Shown here: positions 21,539 through 34,700 of the stretch, piece after piece
Position numbering within the stretch: position 1 is the stretch's first letter
Layout: each line of letters begins with the position of its first letter
Origin: Bacillus sp. Xin1
GTDB taxonomy: Bacteria > Bacillota > Bacilli > Bacillales > Bacillaceae_G
DNA: 64,000 bases
Assembly: GCF_013314535.1 (NCBI RefSeq)
Contig: NZ_JABUAE010000017.1
Span: forward strand, 29,474-93,473
Direction: 5' to 3'
Made by a program: the position numbers and the translations under genes
The notes under the pieces: model-generated
Told to the model about the DNA's origin: nothing
The model's database searches: none
The model's input: only the letters and a program-made list of their open reading frames with translations

Positions 21539-22318
21539 ATGGAATTATTAGCAAAAACGAGAAAATTAAATGCGTTATTACAGAGCGCAGCAGGAAAGCC
21601 TGTAAACTTTAGAGAAATGTCAGACACAATGTGTGAAGTAATTGAAGCGAACGTATTCGTAGTAAGTCGTCGCGGTAAATTATTAGGATATGCAATTCAC
21701 CAACAAATCGAAAACGAGCGCATGAAACAAATGCTTGCAGAGCGTCAATTCCCAGAAGAGTATACGCAAAGTTTATTCAACGTTACAGAAACATCTTCAA
21801 ACTTAGATGTAAATAGTCAATTTACAGCATTCCCTGTAGAAAATAAAGAACTATTCGGTCAAGGTTTAACTACAATCGTACCAATCGTTGGTGGTGGTGA
21901 GCGTCTAGGTACATTAGTGTTAGCTCGTCTTGGCCAAGAATTCTTAGATGACGATTTAATTCTTGCTGAGTATAGCTCAACTGTAGTAGGTATGGAAATC
22001 TTACGCGAAAAAGCGGAAGAAATCGAAGAAGAAGCGCGTAGTAAAGCTGTCGTTCAAATGGCGATTAGCTCGTTATCATACAGTGAGTTAGAAGCAATTG
22101 AGCACATTTTCGAAGAATTAAACGGAACAGAAGGTCTACTTGTTGCAAGTAAAATTGCTGATCGCGTTGGAATTACTCGTTCTGTAATCGTAAATGCACT
22201 TCGTAAATTAGAAAGTGCAGGCGTTATCGAATCTCGTTCTTTAGGTATGAAAGGAACGTATATTAAAGTATTAAACGACAAATTTTTACATGAACTTGCT
22301 AAATTAAAAACAAACTAA
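21539..22318 (+). CDS. codY: Global transcription regulator CodY
   Basis: 259-aa GTP- and branched-chain-amino-acid-sensing regulator of metabolism, sporulation and virulence genes. The N-terminal GAF domain starts [15 protein letters not shown]; the C-terminal winged helix-turn-helix contains [24 protein letters not shown] (about residues 203-226). GTAGGAGGAAC precedes the ATG. A CodY-like box is present at sucCD in this same window. Confidence 0.98.
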   Translation: MELLAKTRKLNALLQSAAGKPVNFREMSDTMCEVIEANVFVVSRRGKLLGYAIHQQIENERMKQMLAERQFPEEYTQSLFNVTETSSNLDVNSQFTAFPVENKELFGQGLTTIVPIVGGGERLGTLVLARLGQEFLDDDLILAEYSSTVVGMEILREKAEEIEEEARSKAVVQMAISSLSYSELEAIEHIFEELNGTEGLLVASKIADRVGITRSVIVNALRKLESAGVIESRSLGMKGTYIKVLNDKFLHELAKLKTN

Positions 22319-22325
22319 TTTTACA

Positions 22326-22359
22326 AAAAGGCTCTCTTCATCATGAGGAGGGCTTTTTT
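22326..22359 (+). terminator. Terminator after codY
   Basis: A stem with wobble pairs between AAAGGCTCTCTTCA and TGAGGAGGGCTTT is followed by a T-run ending at 22359. Confidence 0.85.
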
Positions 22360-22539
22360 ATTTTCTAAATGTTGCATTTTAGTAGTGGAAGCTAAATGCT
22401 CTGTAAAAGCCTGGTAGTAAGGTTTAACTATCAGTGGTGCTTAAGGTAGAATTGGGATGATCATATTGGAATTGGACTTGAGAGCAGAATAGTAAAATCA
22501 TAATTAAAAAGAAAGTTTTACATTGTTCGCATTTTCAAC
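22360..22539 (+). other. Non-coding stretch between codY and rpsB
   Basis: About 180 bases between the codY terminator and the rpsB promoter. I see no open frame with a ribosome binding site, no repeat shared with the rest of the window and no strong hairpin. Confidence 0.6.
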
Positions 22540-22568
22540 TTGATTGTAATATTTCATTATGGTATAGT
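22540..22568 (+). promoter_or_regulatory. SigA-type promoter for rpsB
   Basis: TTGATT at 22540-22545, 17-base spacer, TATAGT at 22563-22568. About 115 bases of leader follow before rpsB. Confidence 0.75.
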
Positions 22569-22574
22569 AAGCAG

Positions 22575-23393
<819 letters not shown>

Positions 23394-23402
23394 CAAATTT
23401 GG

Positions 23403-23441
23403 AAAGGTGATAAGGGGTTCGGCCTTTTATCACCTTTTTTA
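23403..23441 (+). terminator. Terminator/attenuator between rpsB and tsf
   Basis: AAAGGTGATAAGG pairs with CCTTTTATCACCTTT and is followed by T-rich sequence. It likely lowers tsf expression relative to rpsB. Confidence 0.85.
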
Positions 23442-23475
23442 AGGTATAAATACATATTTTAGGAGGATGAAAAGT

Positions 23476-24363
23476 ATGGCAATCACTGCACAAATGGTAA
23501 AAGAACTTCGCGAAAAAACTGGCGCAGGTATGATGGACTGCAAAAAAGCTTTAACAGAAACTAACGGTGACATGGAGAAGGCAATTGACTTCTTACGTGA
23601 AAAAGGTATTGCAAAAGCTGCTAAAAAAGCAGACCGCATCGCTGCTGAAGGTTTAACTTTCATCGAAACAAACGGTAACGACGGTTTAATCTTAGAATTA
23701 AACTCTGAAACTGATTTCGTTGCGAAAAATGAAGGTTTCCAAACATTAATTAAAGAATTAGCTGCTCACTTATTAGCTAACAAACCAGCTAACGTTGAAG
23801 AAGCTATGGCTCAAACAATGGAAAATGGCAAAAAAGTAGAAGAGCACATCAACGAAGCAATCGCTAAAATTGGTGAAAAACTTACACTTCGTCGTTTCGA
23901 AATCGTATCAAAAACTGATGCAGATGCATTCGGTGCTTACCTACACATGGGTGGACGCATTGGTGTACTAACAGTTCTTGAAGGTTCTACTGATGAAGCA
24001 GCTGCTAAAGATGTAGCAATGCACGTTGCAGCAGTTAACCCTAAATACATCGACCGCGATGCTGTAACAGCTGAAGAAGTTGAGCATGAGCGTCAAGTAT
24101 TAACGCAACAAGCGTTAAATGAAGGCAAGCCTGAAAAAATCGTTGCAAAAATGGTTGAAGGCCGTCTAGGCAAATTCTTCGAAGAGATTTGCTTACTTGA
24201 CCAAGCATTCGTTAAAAACCCGGATATGAAAGTTCGTCAGTTCGTTGAGTCTAAAGGAGGAACACTAAAAGGATTCGTTCGCTACGCTGTTGGTGAAGGA
24301 ATCGAAAAACGTGAAGACAACTTTGCTGAAGAAGTAATGAACCAAGTAAAAGGTAGCAACTAA
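23476..24363 (+). CDS. tsf: Elongation factor Ts
   Basis: 295-aa guanine nucleotide exchange factor for EF-Tu. The UBA-like N-terminus [25 protein letters not shown] is followed by the EF-Tu contact segment [18 protein letters not shown] 23476 is 9 bases after AGGAGG; the in-frame ATG at 23467 directly abuts it. Confidence 0.98.
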   Translation: MAITAQMVKELREKTGAGMMDCKKALTETNGDMEKAIDFLREKGIAKAAKKADRIAAEGLTFIETNGNDGLILELNSETDFVAKNEGFQTLIKELAAHLLANKPANVEEAMAQTMENGKKVEEHINEAIAKIGEKLTLRRFEIVSKTDADAFGAYLHMGGRIGVLTVLEGSTDEAAAKDVAMHVAAVNPKYIDRDAVTAEEVEHERQVLTQQALNEGKPEKIVAKMVEGRLGKFFEEICLLDQAFVKNPDMKVRQFVESKGGTLKGFVRYAVGEGIEKREDNFAEEVMNQVKGSN

Positions 24364-24372
24364 TACAGATTA

Positions 24373-24397
24373 GGGAACACATTGTGTTCCCTTTTTT
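24373..24397 (+). terminator. Terminator after tsf
   Basis: GGGAACAC / GTGTTCCC, 3-base loop, then T5. Confidence 0.9.
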
Positions 24398-24429
24398 AAA
24401 ATAAAGATGTAAGCAATTGGAGGTTCATT

Positions 24430-25152
24430 ATGAGTAAACCGAAATATAATCGTGTTGTTTTAAAGCTAAGCGGTGAAGCTTTAGCTGGTGAAAAAGGATT
24501 TGGAATTAATCCATCTGTTATTAAATCAGTTGCAGAACAAGTGAAAGAAATTGCAGAACTTGATGTAGAGGTTGCTGTTGTTGTAGGTGGCGGTAACATT
24601 TGGCGCGGAAAAATCGGAAGCGAAATGGGCATGGACCGTGCGGGCGCGGATTACATGGGCATGTTAGCGACAGTTATGAACTCATTAGCTCTTCAAGATA
24701 GCTTGGAGAACATTGGGATTCAAACGCGTGTTCAAACTTCTATTGAAATGCGTCAAGTGGCAGAACCTTACATTCGTCGTAAAGCGATTCGTCACTTAGA
24801 GAAGAAACGTGTTGTGATTTTCGCAGCGGGTACGGGTAACCCATATTTCTCTACAGATACAACTGCGGCTTTACGTGCAGCGGAAATCGAAGCTGATGTT
24901 ATTTTAATGGCAAAAAATAATGTAGACGGTGTTTACAGTGCGGATCCATCTGTTGATGAAACAGCTACGAAATATGAATCACTTACATACTTAGATGTAT
25001 TGAAAGAAGGTTTAGGTGTAATGGATTCTACTGCTTCTTCATTATGTATGGATAATGACATTCCACTAATTGTATTCTCAGTTATGGAAAAAGGAAATAT
25101 TAAACGTGCCGTTTTAGGCGAAAATATTGGAACAATTGTAAGGGGGAAATAA
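24430..25152 (+). CDS. pyrH: UMP kinase
   Basis: 240-aa hexameric amino-acid-kinase-fold enzyme that phosphorylates UMP to UDP. It shows [30 protein letters not shown], the [17 protein letters not shown] segment and [19 protein letters not shown]. It follows TTGGAGG. frr starts two bases after its stop. Confidence 0.98.
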   Translation: MSKPKYNRVVLKLSGEALAGEKGFGINPSVIKSVAEQVKEIAELDVEVAVVVGGGNIWRGKIGSEMGMDRAGADYMGMLATVMNSLALQDSLENIGIQTRVQTSIEMRQVAEPYIRRKAIRHLEKKRVVIFAAGTGNPYFSTDTTAALRAAEIEADVILMAKNNVDGVYSADPSVDETATKYESLTYLDVLKEGLGVMDSTASSLCMDNDIPLIVFSVMEKGNIKRAVLGENIGTIVRGK

Positions 25153-25154
25153 AC

Positions 25155-25712
25155 ATGGGACAACAAGTATTAAAAGCTGCAAATGAAAAAATGGAAAAAG
25201 CAGTTGGTGCTTATTCTCGCGAATTAGCGTCAGTTCGTGCTGGTCGTGCAAGCGCGGCTGCTTTAGATAAGGTACAAGTTGATTACTATGGTGCGCCAAC
25301 ACCTGTTGTGCAATTAGCGAACATTACAGTTCCTGAAGCACGTTTACTTGTCATTCAACCTTATGATAAAACATCTATCGGTGATATTGAAAAAGCGATT
25401 TTAAAAGCAGATTTAGGTTTAAACCCTTCTAACGATGGATCAGTAATTCGTATTGCATTCCCTGCGTTAACAGAAGAGCGTCGTAAAGACCTAGTGAAAA
25501 CTGTTAAAAAATATGCTGAAGAAGCAAAAGTTGCTGTTCGTAACGTACGCCGTGATGCTAATGACGATCTTAAAAAGCTTGAAAAAGCTGGCGATATTAC
25601 AGAAGACGACTTAAGAGGATACACAGAAGATATCCAAAAAGAAACAGATAAATATATTGCAAAAGTTGACGAAATCGCAAAAAACAAAGAAAAAGAAATC
25701 ATGGAAGTGTAA
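25155..25712 (+). CDS. frr: Ribosome recycling factor
   Basis: 185-aa factor that splits post-termination ribosomes with EF-G. The long-helix domain 1 carries SVRAGRAS, the beta domain [14 protein letters not shown] and the C-terminal helix [21 protein letters not shown] within the pyrH end serves as its ribosome binding site, which couples the two genes. Confidence 0.98.
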   Translation: MGQQVLKAANEKMEKAVGAYSRELASVRAGRASAAALDKVQVDYYGAPTPVVQLANITVPEARLLVIQPYDKTSIGDIEKAILKADLGLNPSNDGSVIRIAFPALTEERRKDLVKTVKKYAEEAKVAVRNVRRDANDDLKKLEKAGDITEDDLRGYTEDIQKETDKYIAKVDEIAKNKEKEIMEV

Positions 25713-25733
25713 TAGCGATCCCTTCGCAAATAT

Positions 25734-25758
25734 GACCCTCTTCTTAAGGGGGTCTTTT
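25734..25758 (+). terminator. Terminator after frr
   Basis: GACCC pairs with GGGTC (with inner C-T/A-G pairs), followed by T5. Confidence 0.85.
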
Positions 25759-25797
25759 TACACTTTTAGGCATACGTCTGCTTGTTGGAGGGTATGA

Positions 25798-26574
25798 ATG
25801 ATGTTTAAAAAGTTTCCTTTTTTTAAAGGTAAAAAGGTCACATCGTTTGATCATCTCATTGAAGAAGTGAAAAAGGGATATATTCCGGAGCACATTGCGA
25901 TCATTATGGATGGTAATGGAAGATGGGCGAAAAGAAGAGCAATGCCTCGCATTGCTGGACATCATGAAGGAATGCAAGTAGTAAAAAAGATTACGAAATT
26001 TGCTAGTAAACTTGATGTAAAAGTGCTGACTCTTTATGCTTTTTCTACTGAGAACTGGAAAAGACCGAAAAAGGAAGTCGACTATTTAATGAAGCTTCCA
26101 GAAGAATTTTTAGGTGCATTTTTACCAGAATTGATTGAAGAAAATGTACAAGTTCGAGTAATTGGACAAAAAGATCGTCTTCCTACGCATACGCGCAGAG
26201 CGATGGAGAAGGCCATGGAAGATACAAAAGAGAACACGGGATTAATTCTCAATTTTGCGTTAAACTATGGAAGTCGCGATGAAATCGTTTCTGCTGTGCA
26301 GCATATGATGAAAGACAGCGAAGAAGGGAAAGTTCGTTCAGAAGATATAAATGAAGAAATGATATCTTCATATTTAATGACAAGTTCTTTACCTGACCCA
26401 GACTTGCTTATTCGTACAAGTGGGGAATTGCGTATTAGTAATTTCATGCTATGGCAAATTGCGTATTCGGAGCTTTGGTTTACAGATGTGTATTGGCCAG
26501 ATTTTACCGAGGAACATTTGCTAAATGCGATTACAGACTTTCAACATAGAGGGCGCAGATTCGGAGGCGTGTAG
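25798..26574 (+). CDS. uppS: Undecaprenyl diphosphate synthase
   Basis: 258-aa cis-prenyltransferase that builds the C55 carrier lipid for cell wall synthesis. The substrate motif IIMDGNGRWAKRR contains catalytic Asp38. LTLYAFSTENWKRP and the C-terminal DLLIRTSGELRISNFMLWQ and RRFGG complete the family pattern. GGAGGG at 25787 supports ATG 25798 or the adjoining ATG 25801. Confidence 0.97.
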   Translation: MMFKKFPFFKGKKVTSFDHLIEEVKKGYIPEHIAIIMDGNGRWAKRRAMPRIAGHHEGMQVVKKITKFASKLDVKVLTLYAFSTENWKRPKKEVDYLMKLPEEFLGAFLPELIEENVQVRVIGQKDRLPTHTRRAMEKAMEDTKENTGLILNFALNYGSRDEIVSAVQHMMKDSEEGKVRSEDINEEMISSYLMTSSLPDPDLLIRTSGELRISNFMLWQIAYSELWFTDVYWPDFTEEHLLNAITDFQHRGRRFGGV

Positions 26575-26591
26575 AAAGAGAGGGTTTGGTA

Positions 26592-27383
26592 GTGAAACAG
26601 AGAATTATTACTGGAGTGATTGCTGCCGCGCTATTCATTCCCATCGTATTTTACGGTGGCGTGCCTTTTACAGTTTTAGTGTATGCACTTGCTTCTATTG
26701 GATTATATGAATTAGTTCGTATGAACAAGCTTACACTTATTTCGGTACCAACGTTTTTAGCTGCATTATTATTATGGGTTATTTTAGTTCCAAGTAATGC
26801 GCTAGGTATTTTTGATCGGATTGGATTAGATAAATTAGAAATCACATTTTTGATTGTTTTATTACTTTTATCATATACAGTCCTTTCGAAGAATACATTT
26901 ACTTTTGACAATGCTTCATTTTTACTTATGGCAACAACGTATGTTGCAATGGGGTTCTTATATCTAAATGAAACGAGAATAGCAGGAATCCATTATGTGT
27001 TTTATGCATTATTTGTCATTTGGGCAACTGATTCAGGCGCATATTTCATAGGGAAAGCAATTGGAAAAAGAAAATTATGGCCAGAGATTAGTCCGAATAA
27101 AACGATAGAAGGTTCATTAGGTGGTATTGTTTGTGGGATTGCCGTTGCTTTTGTATACAATATGTTCTTCACAGTTCAAGAAAATGTGGGAATGTTAATT
27201 ATTGTTACAATTGCAATCTCCATTTTTGGACAAATTGGTGATTTAGTACAGTCTGCATTTAAACGTCATTACGGTGTGAAAGATTCAGGTACAATCTTAC
27301 CTGGACACGGTGGAATATTAGATCGAACAGATAGTTGGTTGTTCGTATTACCGATTTTACATTTCTTACATTTCATTTCATAA
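26592..27383 (+). CDS. cdsA: Phosphatidate cytidylyltransferase
   Basis: 263-aa polytopic membrane enzyme that makes CDP-diacylglycerol for phospholipid synthesis. Hydrophobic segments run through the whole chain. The family signature [28 protein letters not shown] is near the C-terminus (given here in overlapping short pieces: [20 protein letters not shown]). GTG 26592 is 6 bases after GAGAGGG; the upstream TTG at 26586 overlaps that region. Confidence 0.95.
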   Translation: MKQRIITGVIAAALFIPIVFYGGVPFTVLVYALASIGLYELVRMNKLTLISVPTFLAALLLWVILVPSNALGIFDRIGLDKLEITFLIVLLLLSYTVLSKNTFTFDNASFLLMATTYVAMGFLYLNETRIAGIHYVFYALFVIWATDSGAYFIGKAIGKRKLWPEISPNKTIEGSLGGIVCGIAVAFVYNMFFTVQENVGMLIIVTIAISIFGQIGDLVQSAFKRHYGVKDSGTILPGHGGILDRTDSWLFVLPILHFLHFIS

Positions 27384-27403
27384 TAAAACGAGGGGTTGGA
27401 GTT

Positions 27404-28546
27404 ATGAAAAACATTAGTTTATTAGGTGCAAGTGGATCAATTGGAACACAAACTTTAGATGTACTACGCTCGCACCCAGACCAATTCCGTCTCGTTGCTT
27501 TTTCTGTAGGGAAAAATATTGACTATGCAGTAAAAGTCATTCAAGAATTTTCTCCTCAGCTTGTTTCAGTGCAAAGAGAAGAAGATGTTGTAAGGTTACA
27601 ATCCGTTTCTGGAAATACAAAAGTAGTATACGGTGAAGACGGACTATTAGAGGTAGCTCTTCACCCAGATGCAGAAGTTGTAATCACTGCTGTTGTAGGT
27701 AGTGTAGGATTGTTACCTACACTTCGTGCGATTGAGGCGAAAAAGACAATTGGAATTGCAAATAAAGAAACATTAGTAACTGCGGGACATATTATTATGG
27801 AAGCTGCGCACAAACATAATGTGTCGTTACTTCCAGTAGATAGCGAGCATTCGGCTATTTTTCAATGTTTGAATGGAGAAAATGAAAAGCGCATCTCTCG
27901 TTTAGTTATCACTGCTTCAGGCGGGAGTTTTCGTGATAAAACGAGAGATGAATTGTATCATGTGACAGTAGAGGATGCGCTTCGTCATCCTAACTGGTCA
28001 ATGGGTTCGAAAATTACAATTGATTCTGCTACAATGATGAATAAGGGGCTGGAAGTGATTGAAGCACATTGGCTTTTCGGCATACCTTATGAGCAAATCG
28101 ATGTTGTTTTACATAAAGAAAGCATTATTCATTCTATGGTTGAATTTGAAGATCGTAGTGTAATGGCGCAGCTCGGCTCACCAGATATGCGTGTACCAAT
28201 TCAATATGCACTTACATATCCTGACAGATTACCACTTTTAGATACAAAACAGTTGAATTTGTGGGAAATCGGAACACTGCATTTTGAAAAAATGGATCAA
28301 GAACGTTTTCGTTGTCTCCGTTTTGCGTATGAAGCTGGAAAAATGGGCGGAAGCATGCCAGCAGTAATGAATGCGGCGAATGAAGTAGCTGTAGCAGCCT
28401 TTTTACAAAAGAAAATTGGTTTCTTAACAGTAGAAGACCTCATTGAAAAAGCAATGCACCATCACAATGTCATTGCACGTCCGAGCTTAGGGGAAATTCA
28501 GGAAATTGATGCAGCCACAAGACGGTTTGTGATGGAACAAATTTAG
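27404..28546 (+). CDS. dxr: 1-deoxy-D-xylulose 5-phosphate reductoisomerase
   Basis: 380-aa NADPH enzyme of the MEP isoprenoid pathway, making MEP for the chain that UppS extends. The NADPH motif [16 protein letters not shown] is at the N-terminus. The metal and substrate sites are in [24 protein letters not shown] and [23 protein letters not shown] (split here: [15 protein letters not shown]). ATG 27404 follows GGGGTTGGAG. Confidence 0.98.
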   Translation: MKNISLLGASGSIGTQTLDVLRSHPDQFRLVAFSVGKNIDYAVKVIQEFSPQLVSVQREEDVVRLQSVSGNTKVVYGEDGLLEVALHPDAEVVITAVVGSVGLLPTLRAIEAKKTIGIANKETLVTAGHIIMEAAHKHNVSLLPVDSEHSAIFQCLNGENEKRISRLVITASGGSFRDKTRDELYHVTVEDALRHPNWSMGSKITIDSATMMNKGLEVIEAHWLFGIPYEQIDVVLHKESIIHSMVEFEDRSVMAQLGSPDMRVPIQYALTYPDRLPLLDTKQLNLWEIGTLHFEKMDQERFRCLRFAYEAGKMGGSMPAVMNAANEVAVAAFLQKKIGFLTVEDLIEKAMHHHNVIARPSLGEIQEIDAATRRFVMEQI

Positions 28547-28557
28547 CAAAGGTGGTT

Positions 28558-29820
28558 ATGGAATTGAATACAGCGATTGCCTTTATATTAATTTTCGGTG
28601 CACTCGTATTTTTCCATGAGCTAGGGCATCTATATTTCGCAAAAAGAGCAGGTATTTTATGCCGTGAGTTTGCAATTGGTTTTGGACCAAAAGTATTTTC
28701 ATTTGAAAAGAATGAAACAGTTTATACAGTTCGGCTGTTACCTCTTGGAGGCTATGTTAGAATGGCCGGCGAAGATGCCGAAACGGTTGAATTAAAACCA
28801 GGGAAAAAAGTTGGACTTGTGTTAAATGAAAACGAAGAGGTTATGAAATTAGTTTTAGACGGGCGCGAAAAGTATCCGAATGTTCGAGTGATTGAAGTAG
28901 AACAAGCTGATTTAGAAAATAATCTCACAATTTCTGGTTACGAAGAGTATGAAGAGGAATTGCAAACATTCCGTGTGAGTGAAAAAGCTCGTATTGTTTC
29001 AGCAGGAGAAGAAATACAAATTGCTCCGTTTAACAGACAATTTGGTTCTAAAACGTTAGGACAGCGAGCATTAACAATCTTTGCAGGCCCTGCTATGAAC
29101 TTTATTCTTGCATTTGTTATTTTTGTTATCATTGGATTGGTACAAGGTATTCCTGTGGATAAACCAATGATTGGGAAAGTAATGAAGGATAGTGTGGCAG
29201 AACAAGCAGGCTTGAAACAAGATGATATGATTCAAGCAATTAATGGAAAAGACACGAACACATGGAATGATGTTGTAACGATTGTACGGGAACACCCAAA
29301 TAAGGAAATTACGCTTCATGTAAAACGTGACAGCGAACAATTTAATGTAAAAGTAACGCCATCAGCTGATACAGAGGGGAAAGAAAAGGTTGGTAGAATT
29401 GGTGTATACTCTCCTGTAGAGAAATCTATTTTTGGTTCAATTAAATCAGGTTTTGAGCAGACGTATACATGGACAAAACTAATTTTTGATTCCTTGGTAA
29501 AATTAGTAACGGGTCAGTTTTCTATTAATGATTTATCAGGTCCAGTAGGAATTTATAATTTAACAGACCAAGTAGTAGATTATGGTGTCATTCGTGTTCT
29601 TAGCTTGGCAGCTGTTTTAAGCATAAACCTCGGTTTATTTAACTTATTACCGGTTCCAGCACTTGATGGAGGACGTTTGTTCTTCTTCTTAATTGAAGCA
29701 TTGCGCGGGAAACCGATTGATCGTCAAAAAGAAGGAATGGTTCACTTTATTGGTTTTGCGTTATTAATGTTACTTATGTTAGTTGTAACGTGGAATGACA
29801 TTCGGAAGTTTTTCTTGTAA
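28558..29820 (+). CDS. rseP: Site-2 metalloprotease RseP (RasP)
   Basis: About 420-aa intramembrane zinc protease that cleaves anti-sigma factors and remnant signal peptides. The zinc motif HELGH is near residue 20 in the first membrane segment, a PDZ domain lies around residues 200-265 and the third ligand is in LLPVPALDGGRL. The start is uncertain: ATG 28558 is close to AAAGGTGG, and TTG 28564 would give MNTAIAF at better spacing. Confidence 0.93.
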   Translation: MELNTAIAFILIFGALVFFHELGHLYFAKRAGILCREFAIGFGPKVFSFEKNETVYTVRLLPLGGYVRMAGEDAETVELKPGKKVGLVLNENEEVMKLVLDGREKYPNVRVIEVEQADLENNLTISGYEEYEEELQTFRVSEKARIVSAGEEIQIAPFNRQFGSKTLGQRALTIFAGPAMNFILAFVIFVIIGLVQGIPVDKPMIGKVMKDSVAEQAGLKQDDMIQAINGKDTNTWNDVVTIVREHPNKEITLHVKRDSEQFNVKVTPSADTEGKEKVGRIGVYSPVEKSIFGSIKSGFEQTYTWTKLIFDSLVKLVTGQFSINDLSGPVGIYNLTDQVVDYGVIRVLSLAAVLSINLGLFNLLPVPALDGGRLFFFLIEALRGKPIDRQKEGMVHFIGFALLMLLMLVVTWNDIRKFFL

Positions 29821-29902
29821 AATGAAGTGAAACTTGTAGTAAGTGTGAAATTCTCAATGTTTTTTTGGAAAGCGAATGAAATGAATAGAGCTCTGAGAGT
29901 TG

Positions 29903-29932
29903 TAATCCCTCACCTGATCTGAGGTGGGGGGT
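29903..29932 (+). terminator. Hairpin between rseP and proS
   Basis: AATCCCTCACCT pairs with AGGTGGGGGGTT (two G-T pairs) around a 6-base loop. Only two or three T follow, so terminator strength is uncertain. Confidence 0.55.
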
Positions 29933-29970
29933 TTACTGCGTATGAGAGTAAACTAAAGAGGTGCGAATAG

Positions 29971-31671
29971 ATGAAACAAAGTATGGTATTTAGTCCTACA
30001 TTACGTGAAGTGCCAGCAGATGCTGAGATTAAAAGTCATCAATTGCTACTTCGTGCAGGATTTATGCGTCAAAATGCTTCTGGTATTTATAGTTTTTTAC
30101 CACTGGGTCTAAAAGTATTGCATAAGGTGGAGCGTATCGTTCGAGAAGAAATGGAACAAGCAGGAGCTGTAGAATTATTAATGCCAGCATTACAAGCTGC
30201 TGAATTATGGCAAGAATCAGGTCGTTGGTATTCTTATGGTTCTGAGTTAATGCGTATGAAAGATCGTAATGATCGTGAGTTTGCGCTAGGAGCAACGCAT
30301 GAAGAAGTTATTACAGACCTTGTACGTGATGAGATTAAATCTTATAAAAAACTACCATTAACATTATATCAAATCCAAACAAAATTCCGTGACGAGCAAA
30401 GACCACGTTTTGGTTTATTACGCGGAAGAGAGTTTTTAATGAAAGATGCATATTCTTTCCATGCAACACAAGAAAGTTTAGATGAAGTTTATAGCCGTTT
30501 ATATCAAGCATATTCTAATATTTTTACTCGTTGTGGTTTGAATTTCCGTGCGGTTATTGCCGATTCTGGAGCAATGGGTGGTAAAGATACACATGAGTTT
30601 ATGGCATTATCTGATGTAGGAGAAGATACAATTGCGTATTCTGATACATCTGATTATGCAGCGAATATTGAAATGGCTCCTGTTGTTGCTTCGTATACAA
30701 AGAGTGATGAAACTGAAAAGGTACTTGAAAAAGTAGCAACACCAGATCAAAAGGCAATTGAAGAAGTATCTGCATTTTTAAACATTGAAGCATCTAATTG
30801 CATTAAATCGATGGTCTTTAAAGTAGATGAGAAATTTGTTGTTGTACTTGTTCGTGGAGATCACGAAGTAAATGATGTAAAAGTGAAGAACGTATATGGT
30901 GCTTCAGTTGTTGAACTTGCTTCCCATGAAGAGGTAAGAAGTCTATTAAATTGTGAAGTAGGTTCTTTAGGTCCAATCGGTGTAACAGGAGATGTTGAAG
31001 TTATTGCTGATCACGCTGTAGCAGCGGTTGTAAATGGTTGCTGTGGTGCAAATGAAGAAGGATTCCACTATGTAAATGTAAATCCAGAGCGCGACTTCAA
31101 AGTAAGTCAATATGCTGATTTACGATTCATTCAAGAAGGAGATCAATCTCCAGATGGAAATGGGACAATCCGTTTTGCTCGTGGTATTGAAGTTGGACAT
31201 GTATTTAAATTAGGTACACGTTACAGTGAGGCAATGAATGCTACATTCTTAGATGAGAATGGAAAAACGAAGCCGCTTATCATGGGATGCTACGGCATTG
31301 GGGTATCTCGTACAGTTGCGGCAATTGCTGAACAGTTTAATGATGAAAATGGTTTAGTTTGGCCAAAAGCTGTAGCTCCATTCCATGTACATGTGATTCC
31401 AGTAAATATGAAGTCTGATGCACAGCGAGAAGTGGGCGAAACGATCTACAGTTCATTACAAGAACAAGGATATGAAGTACTGTTAGATGATCGTGCAGAG
31501 CGTGCAGGTGTTAAATTTGCTGATGCAGACTTATTCGGTCTTCCAGTTCGAGTAACAGTTGGTAAAAAGGCTGATGAAGGTATTGTTGAAGTAAAAGTAC
31601 GTGCTACAAATGAATCTGCAGAAGTGAAAGTTGAAGCACTTCACACATATATCACTAATATTTTAAAATAG
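29971..31671 (+). CDS. proS: Prolyl-tRNA synthetase (bacterial type)
   Basis: 566-aa class II synthetase. Motif 1 lies near [18 protein letters not shown], motif 2 near [18 protein letters not shown] and motif 3 in [19 protein letters not shown]. The roughly 180-residue YbaK-like editing domain between motifs 2 and 3 marks the bacterial type. A C-terminal anticodon-binding domain follows. AAGAGGTGCG precedes the ATG. No T-box leader is seen upstream. Confidence 0.98.
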   Translation: MKQSMVFSPTLREVPADAEIKSHQLLLRAGFMRQNASGIYSFLPLGLKVLHKVERIVREEMEQAGAVELLMPALQAAELWQESGRWYSYGSELMRMKDRNDREFALGATHEEVITDLVRDEIKSYKKLPLTLYQIQTKFRDEQRPRFGLLRGREFLMKDAYSFHATQESLDEVYSRLYQAYSNIFTRCGLNFRAVIADSGAMGGKDTHEFMALSDVGEDTIAYSDTSDYAANIEMAPVVASYTKSDETEKVLEKVATPDQKAIEEVSAFLNIEASNCIKSMVFKVDEKFVVVLVRGDHEVNDVKVKNVYGASVVELASHEEVRSLLNCEVGSLGPIGVTGDVEVIADHAVAAVVNGCCGANEEGFHYVNVNPERDFKVSQYADLRFIQEGDQSPDGNGTIRFARGIEVGHVFKLGTRYSEAMNATFLDENGKTKPLIMGCYGIGVSRTVAAIAEQFNDENGLVWPKAVAPFHVHVIPVNMKSDAQREVGETIYSSLQEQGYEVLLDDRAERAGVKFADADLFGLPVRVTVGKKADEGIVEVKVRATNESAEVKVEALHTYITNILK

Positions 31672-31708
31672 GAAGAGGTACCTCGTTATGAGGTACCTTC
31701 TCTTTCTT
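31672..31708 (+). terminator. Terminator after proS
   Basis: GAGGTACCTC and GAGGTACC form an extended stem flanked by GAA/TTC, followed by TCTTTCTTT. Confidence 0.8.
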
Positions 31709-31799
31709 TGTAGAGTAAGCTTTTTAGCGAAGAGGTGAGAAACCTTCTTTGCTGAACGGAACATTTCAATTTATAATAGCAAATGGAAGGGGGTTGCTT

Positions 31800-34700
31800 A
31801 TGTCGTTAACCAATGAACAACAAGAGCGATTTCAAATTTTGCTCCAGCAGCTGCAGATGCCTGAAGACCTTATCAATCAATATTTACAAGGTGGTGGCAT
31901 ACAAAGGCTAGTTGTCGATAAAGCAAATAAAAGTTGGCATTTTGATTTGCAAGTGCCACGTATTTTGCCAGCAGAATTATATGAATTGCTTGAAACACAG
32001 ATAAAGCAGTCATTTTCTCATATTGCCAAAACGTCATTTGCGCTAGAAACAGAGAATAAACAATTTACGGAAGACGAGGTCAAGGAATATTGGCCGCTTT
32101 GTACAGATCGAATTACTTTTTCGCCTATGTTTGCGTATTTAAAAAAGCAACTTCCTCATGTAAATGGAGTGAAGTTGTTACTTGATGTAAATAACGAGTT
32201 AGAATCTACAGCATTAAAGAAAAATCTTGCGAAGCCAGTCGGTGATCAATATGAAATTTTCGGATTTCCACGTTTTCAGCTGGAAACAAATATAAAGCAA
32301 AATGAAGAGGAAGTTCAAAAGTTTCGTGAGCAAACACAGCAAGAGGATCGTCAACGTGTTATACAAGCTATGGAAGAGATGGCGAAGAAGCAAGCCGAAG
32401 AAAGCGATATGGTACACGAAGGGCCGATTGTACTTGGGTATCTTATTAAGCCTGACGAAGAAATCACACCGATGCGTGAAATTCAAGATGAAGAAAGACG
32501 AAAAACTGTTCAAGGTTATGTCTTCCATGTGGAAACAAAAGAGCTTCGTAGTGGACGTACGTTACTAACTTTAAAAATGACGGATTATACGGATTCCATT
32601 ATGATTAAAATGTTCTCGCGTGATAAAGAGGATCTTCCGCTTCTGCAATCATTAAAAAAAGGAATGTGGGTAAAAGCGCGAGGTTCGGTTCAAAATGATA
32701 CGTTTGTTCGTGATTTAGTCATGATTGCGAATGATATTAACGAAATAACAGGACCTTCTCGTAAAGATAAAGCACCTGAAGGAGAAAAACGAGTAGAACT
32801 ACATTTGCATACACCAATGAGCCAAATGGATGCTGTTACCGGAGTATCTAAACTTGTCGCGCAAGCCGGAAAATGGGGACATGAAGCGATTGCGGTTACA
32901 GACCATGCTGTTGCGCAGTCTTTCCCGGAAGCATATTCTGCTGGCAAAAAGGCTGGTATAAAAGTTATTTATGGTGTGGAAGCCAACTTAGTGAATGATG
33001 GTGTTCCAATTGCTTATAATGAGTCGCATCGACTACTAGTTGACGAAACATATGTTGTCTTTGACGTTGAGACGACAGGGTTATCTGCTGTATATGACAC
33101 GGTCATTGAGTTAGCTGCTGTAAAAGTGAAGGGCGGAGAAATTATTGATCGCTTTGAATCCTTTGCAAATCCGCATCAACCGCTATCAGCTACAATTATT
33201 GAGTTAACCGGTATTACAGACGATATGTTAACTGATGCACCGGAAGTGGGAGAAGTATTTAAAAAGTTTGAAGCGTGGATGGGTGATCATACACTCGTTG
33301 CCCATAATGCAAGCTTTGATATGGGATTCATAAATGTAGGGTTTAAGAAATGTGGCTTAGACAAGCCGGAAAACCCAGTTATTGATACATTGGAATTAGC
33401 TAGATTTTTATTCCCAGAAATGAAGAACCACCGCTTAAATACAATGTGTAAAAAGCTTGATATTGAATTAACACAGCATCACCGTGCGATTTATGATACA
33501 GAAGCAACGGGATATTTACTTGTGAAAATGTTAAAAGATGTGATTGAAAAAGGATTTGAATATCACGATCAATTAAATGATAGTATGGGACAGGGCGATG
33601 CATATAAACGTGGGAGACCGAGCCATGTAACTTTACTTGCAACATCTGATGTTGGATTGAAAAATTTATATAAACTTGTTTCGTATTCTCACTTGAATTA
33701 TTTTTACCGTGTACCACGTGTGCCACGTTCACTATTAAAAAAATATCGTGAAGGTTTAATAGTAGGTACTGCTTGTGATAAAGGAGAAGTATTTGAAGCG
33801 ATGATGCAAAAGGCTCCTGAAGAAGTAGAGGAGATTGCGCAGTTCTATGATTATATTGAGGTTATGCCTCCAGAGGTGTTACGTCATTTAGTAGAACGTG
33901 AACTCGTTCGAGATGAAGGGCAGTTAAAAACAATTATTTCTAACTTAGTAAAATTAGGTGAAACGTTAGATAAACCTGTTGTTGCGACAGGAAATGTGCA
34001 TTACTTAGACCCTGAAGATGCGATGTATCGCAAAATCTTAATAAGTTCGCAAGGCGGGGCAAACCCATTAAATCGTCATTCATTACCACCTGTATATTTC
34101 CGCACAACAGATGAAATGTTAGATTGCTTCTCATTCCTAGGAGAAGAAAAAGCAAAAGAAATTGTTGTGACAAATACACAAAAGGTTGCATCGTTAATCG
34201 GTGACGTTCATCCAGTAAAAGATGATCTATACACACCGAAAATTGAAGGTGCAGATGATGAAACGCGTGATATGAGCTATGAAATGGCACGCAGCATCTA
34301 TGGTGAAGAACTACCAGAAATCGTAGAAGCGCGCCTAGAAAAAGAATTAAAAAGTATTATTGGACATGGATTTGCCGTTATTTATTTAATTTCACATAAG
34401 CTTGTGAAAAAATCACTTGTAGACGGTTATCTTGTAGGTTCACGTGGGTCGGTAGGATCATCATTTGTTGCGACAATGATGGAGATTACTGAAGTAAACC
34501 CATTACCACCGCATTATGTATGTCCGAAGTGTAAGCAATCAGAATTCTTCAATGATGGTTCTGTAGGTTCTGGTTTTGACTTACCTGATAAAGATTGTCC
34601 AACATGTAATATTCCTTACGTAAAAGACGGACATGATATTCCGTTCGAAACGTTTCTTGGGTTTAAAGGGGATAAGGTTCCCGATATTGATTTGAATTTT

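Noticed and set aside
29880-29970. T-box riboswitch before proS
   Set aside because: GAGGTGG followed by GGTTTACTGCG recalls the T-box sequence, but the consensus AGGGTGGNACCGCG is not met, and no specifier stem or antiterminator/terminator pair is seen.
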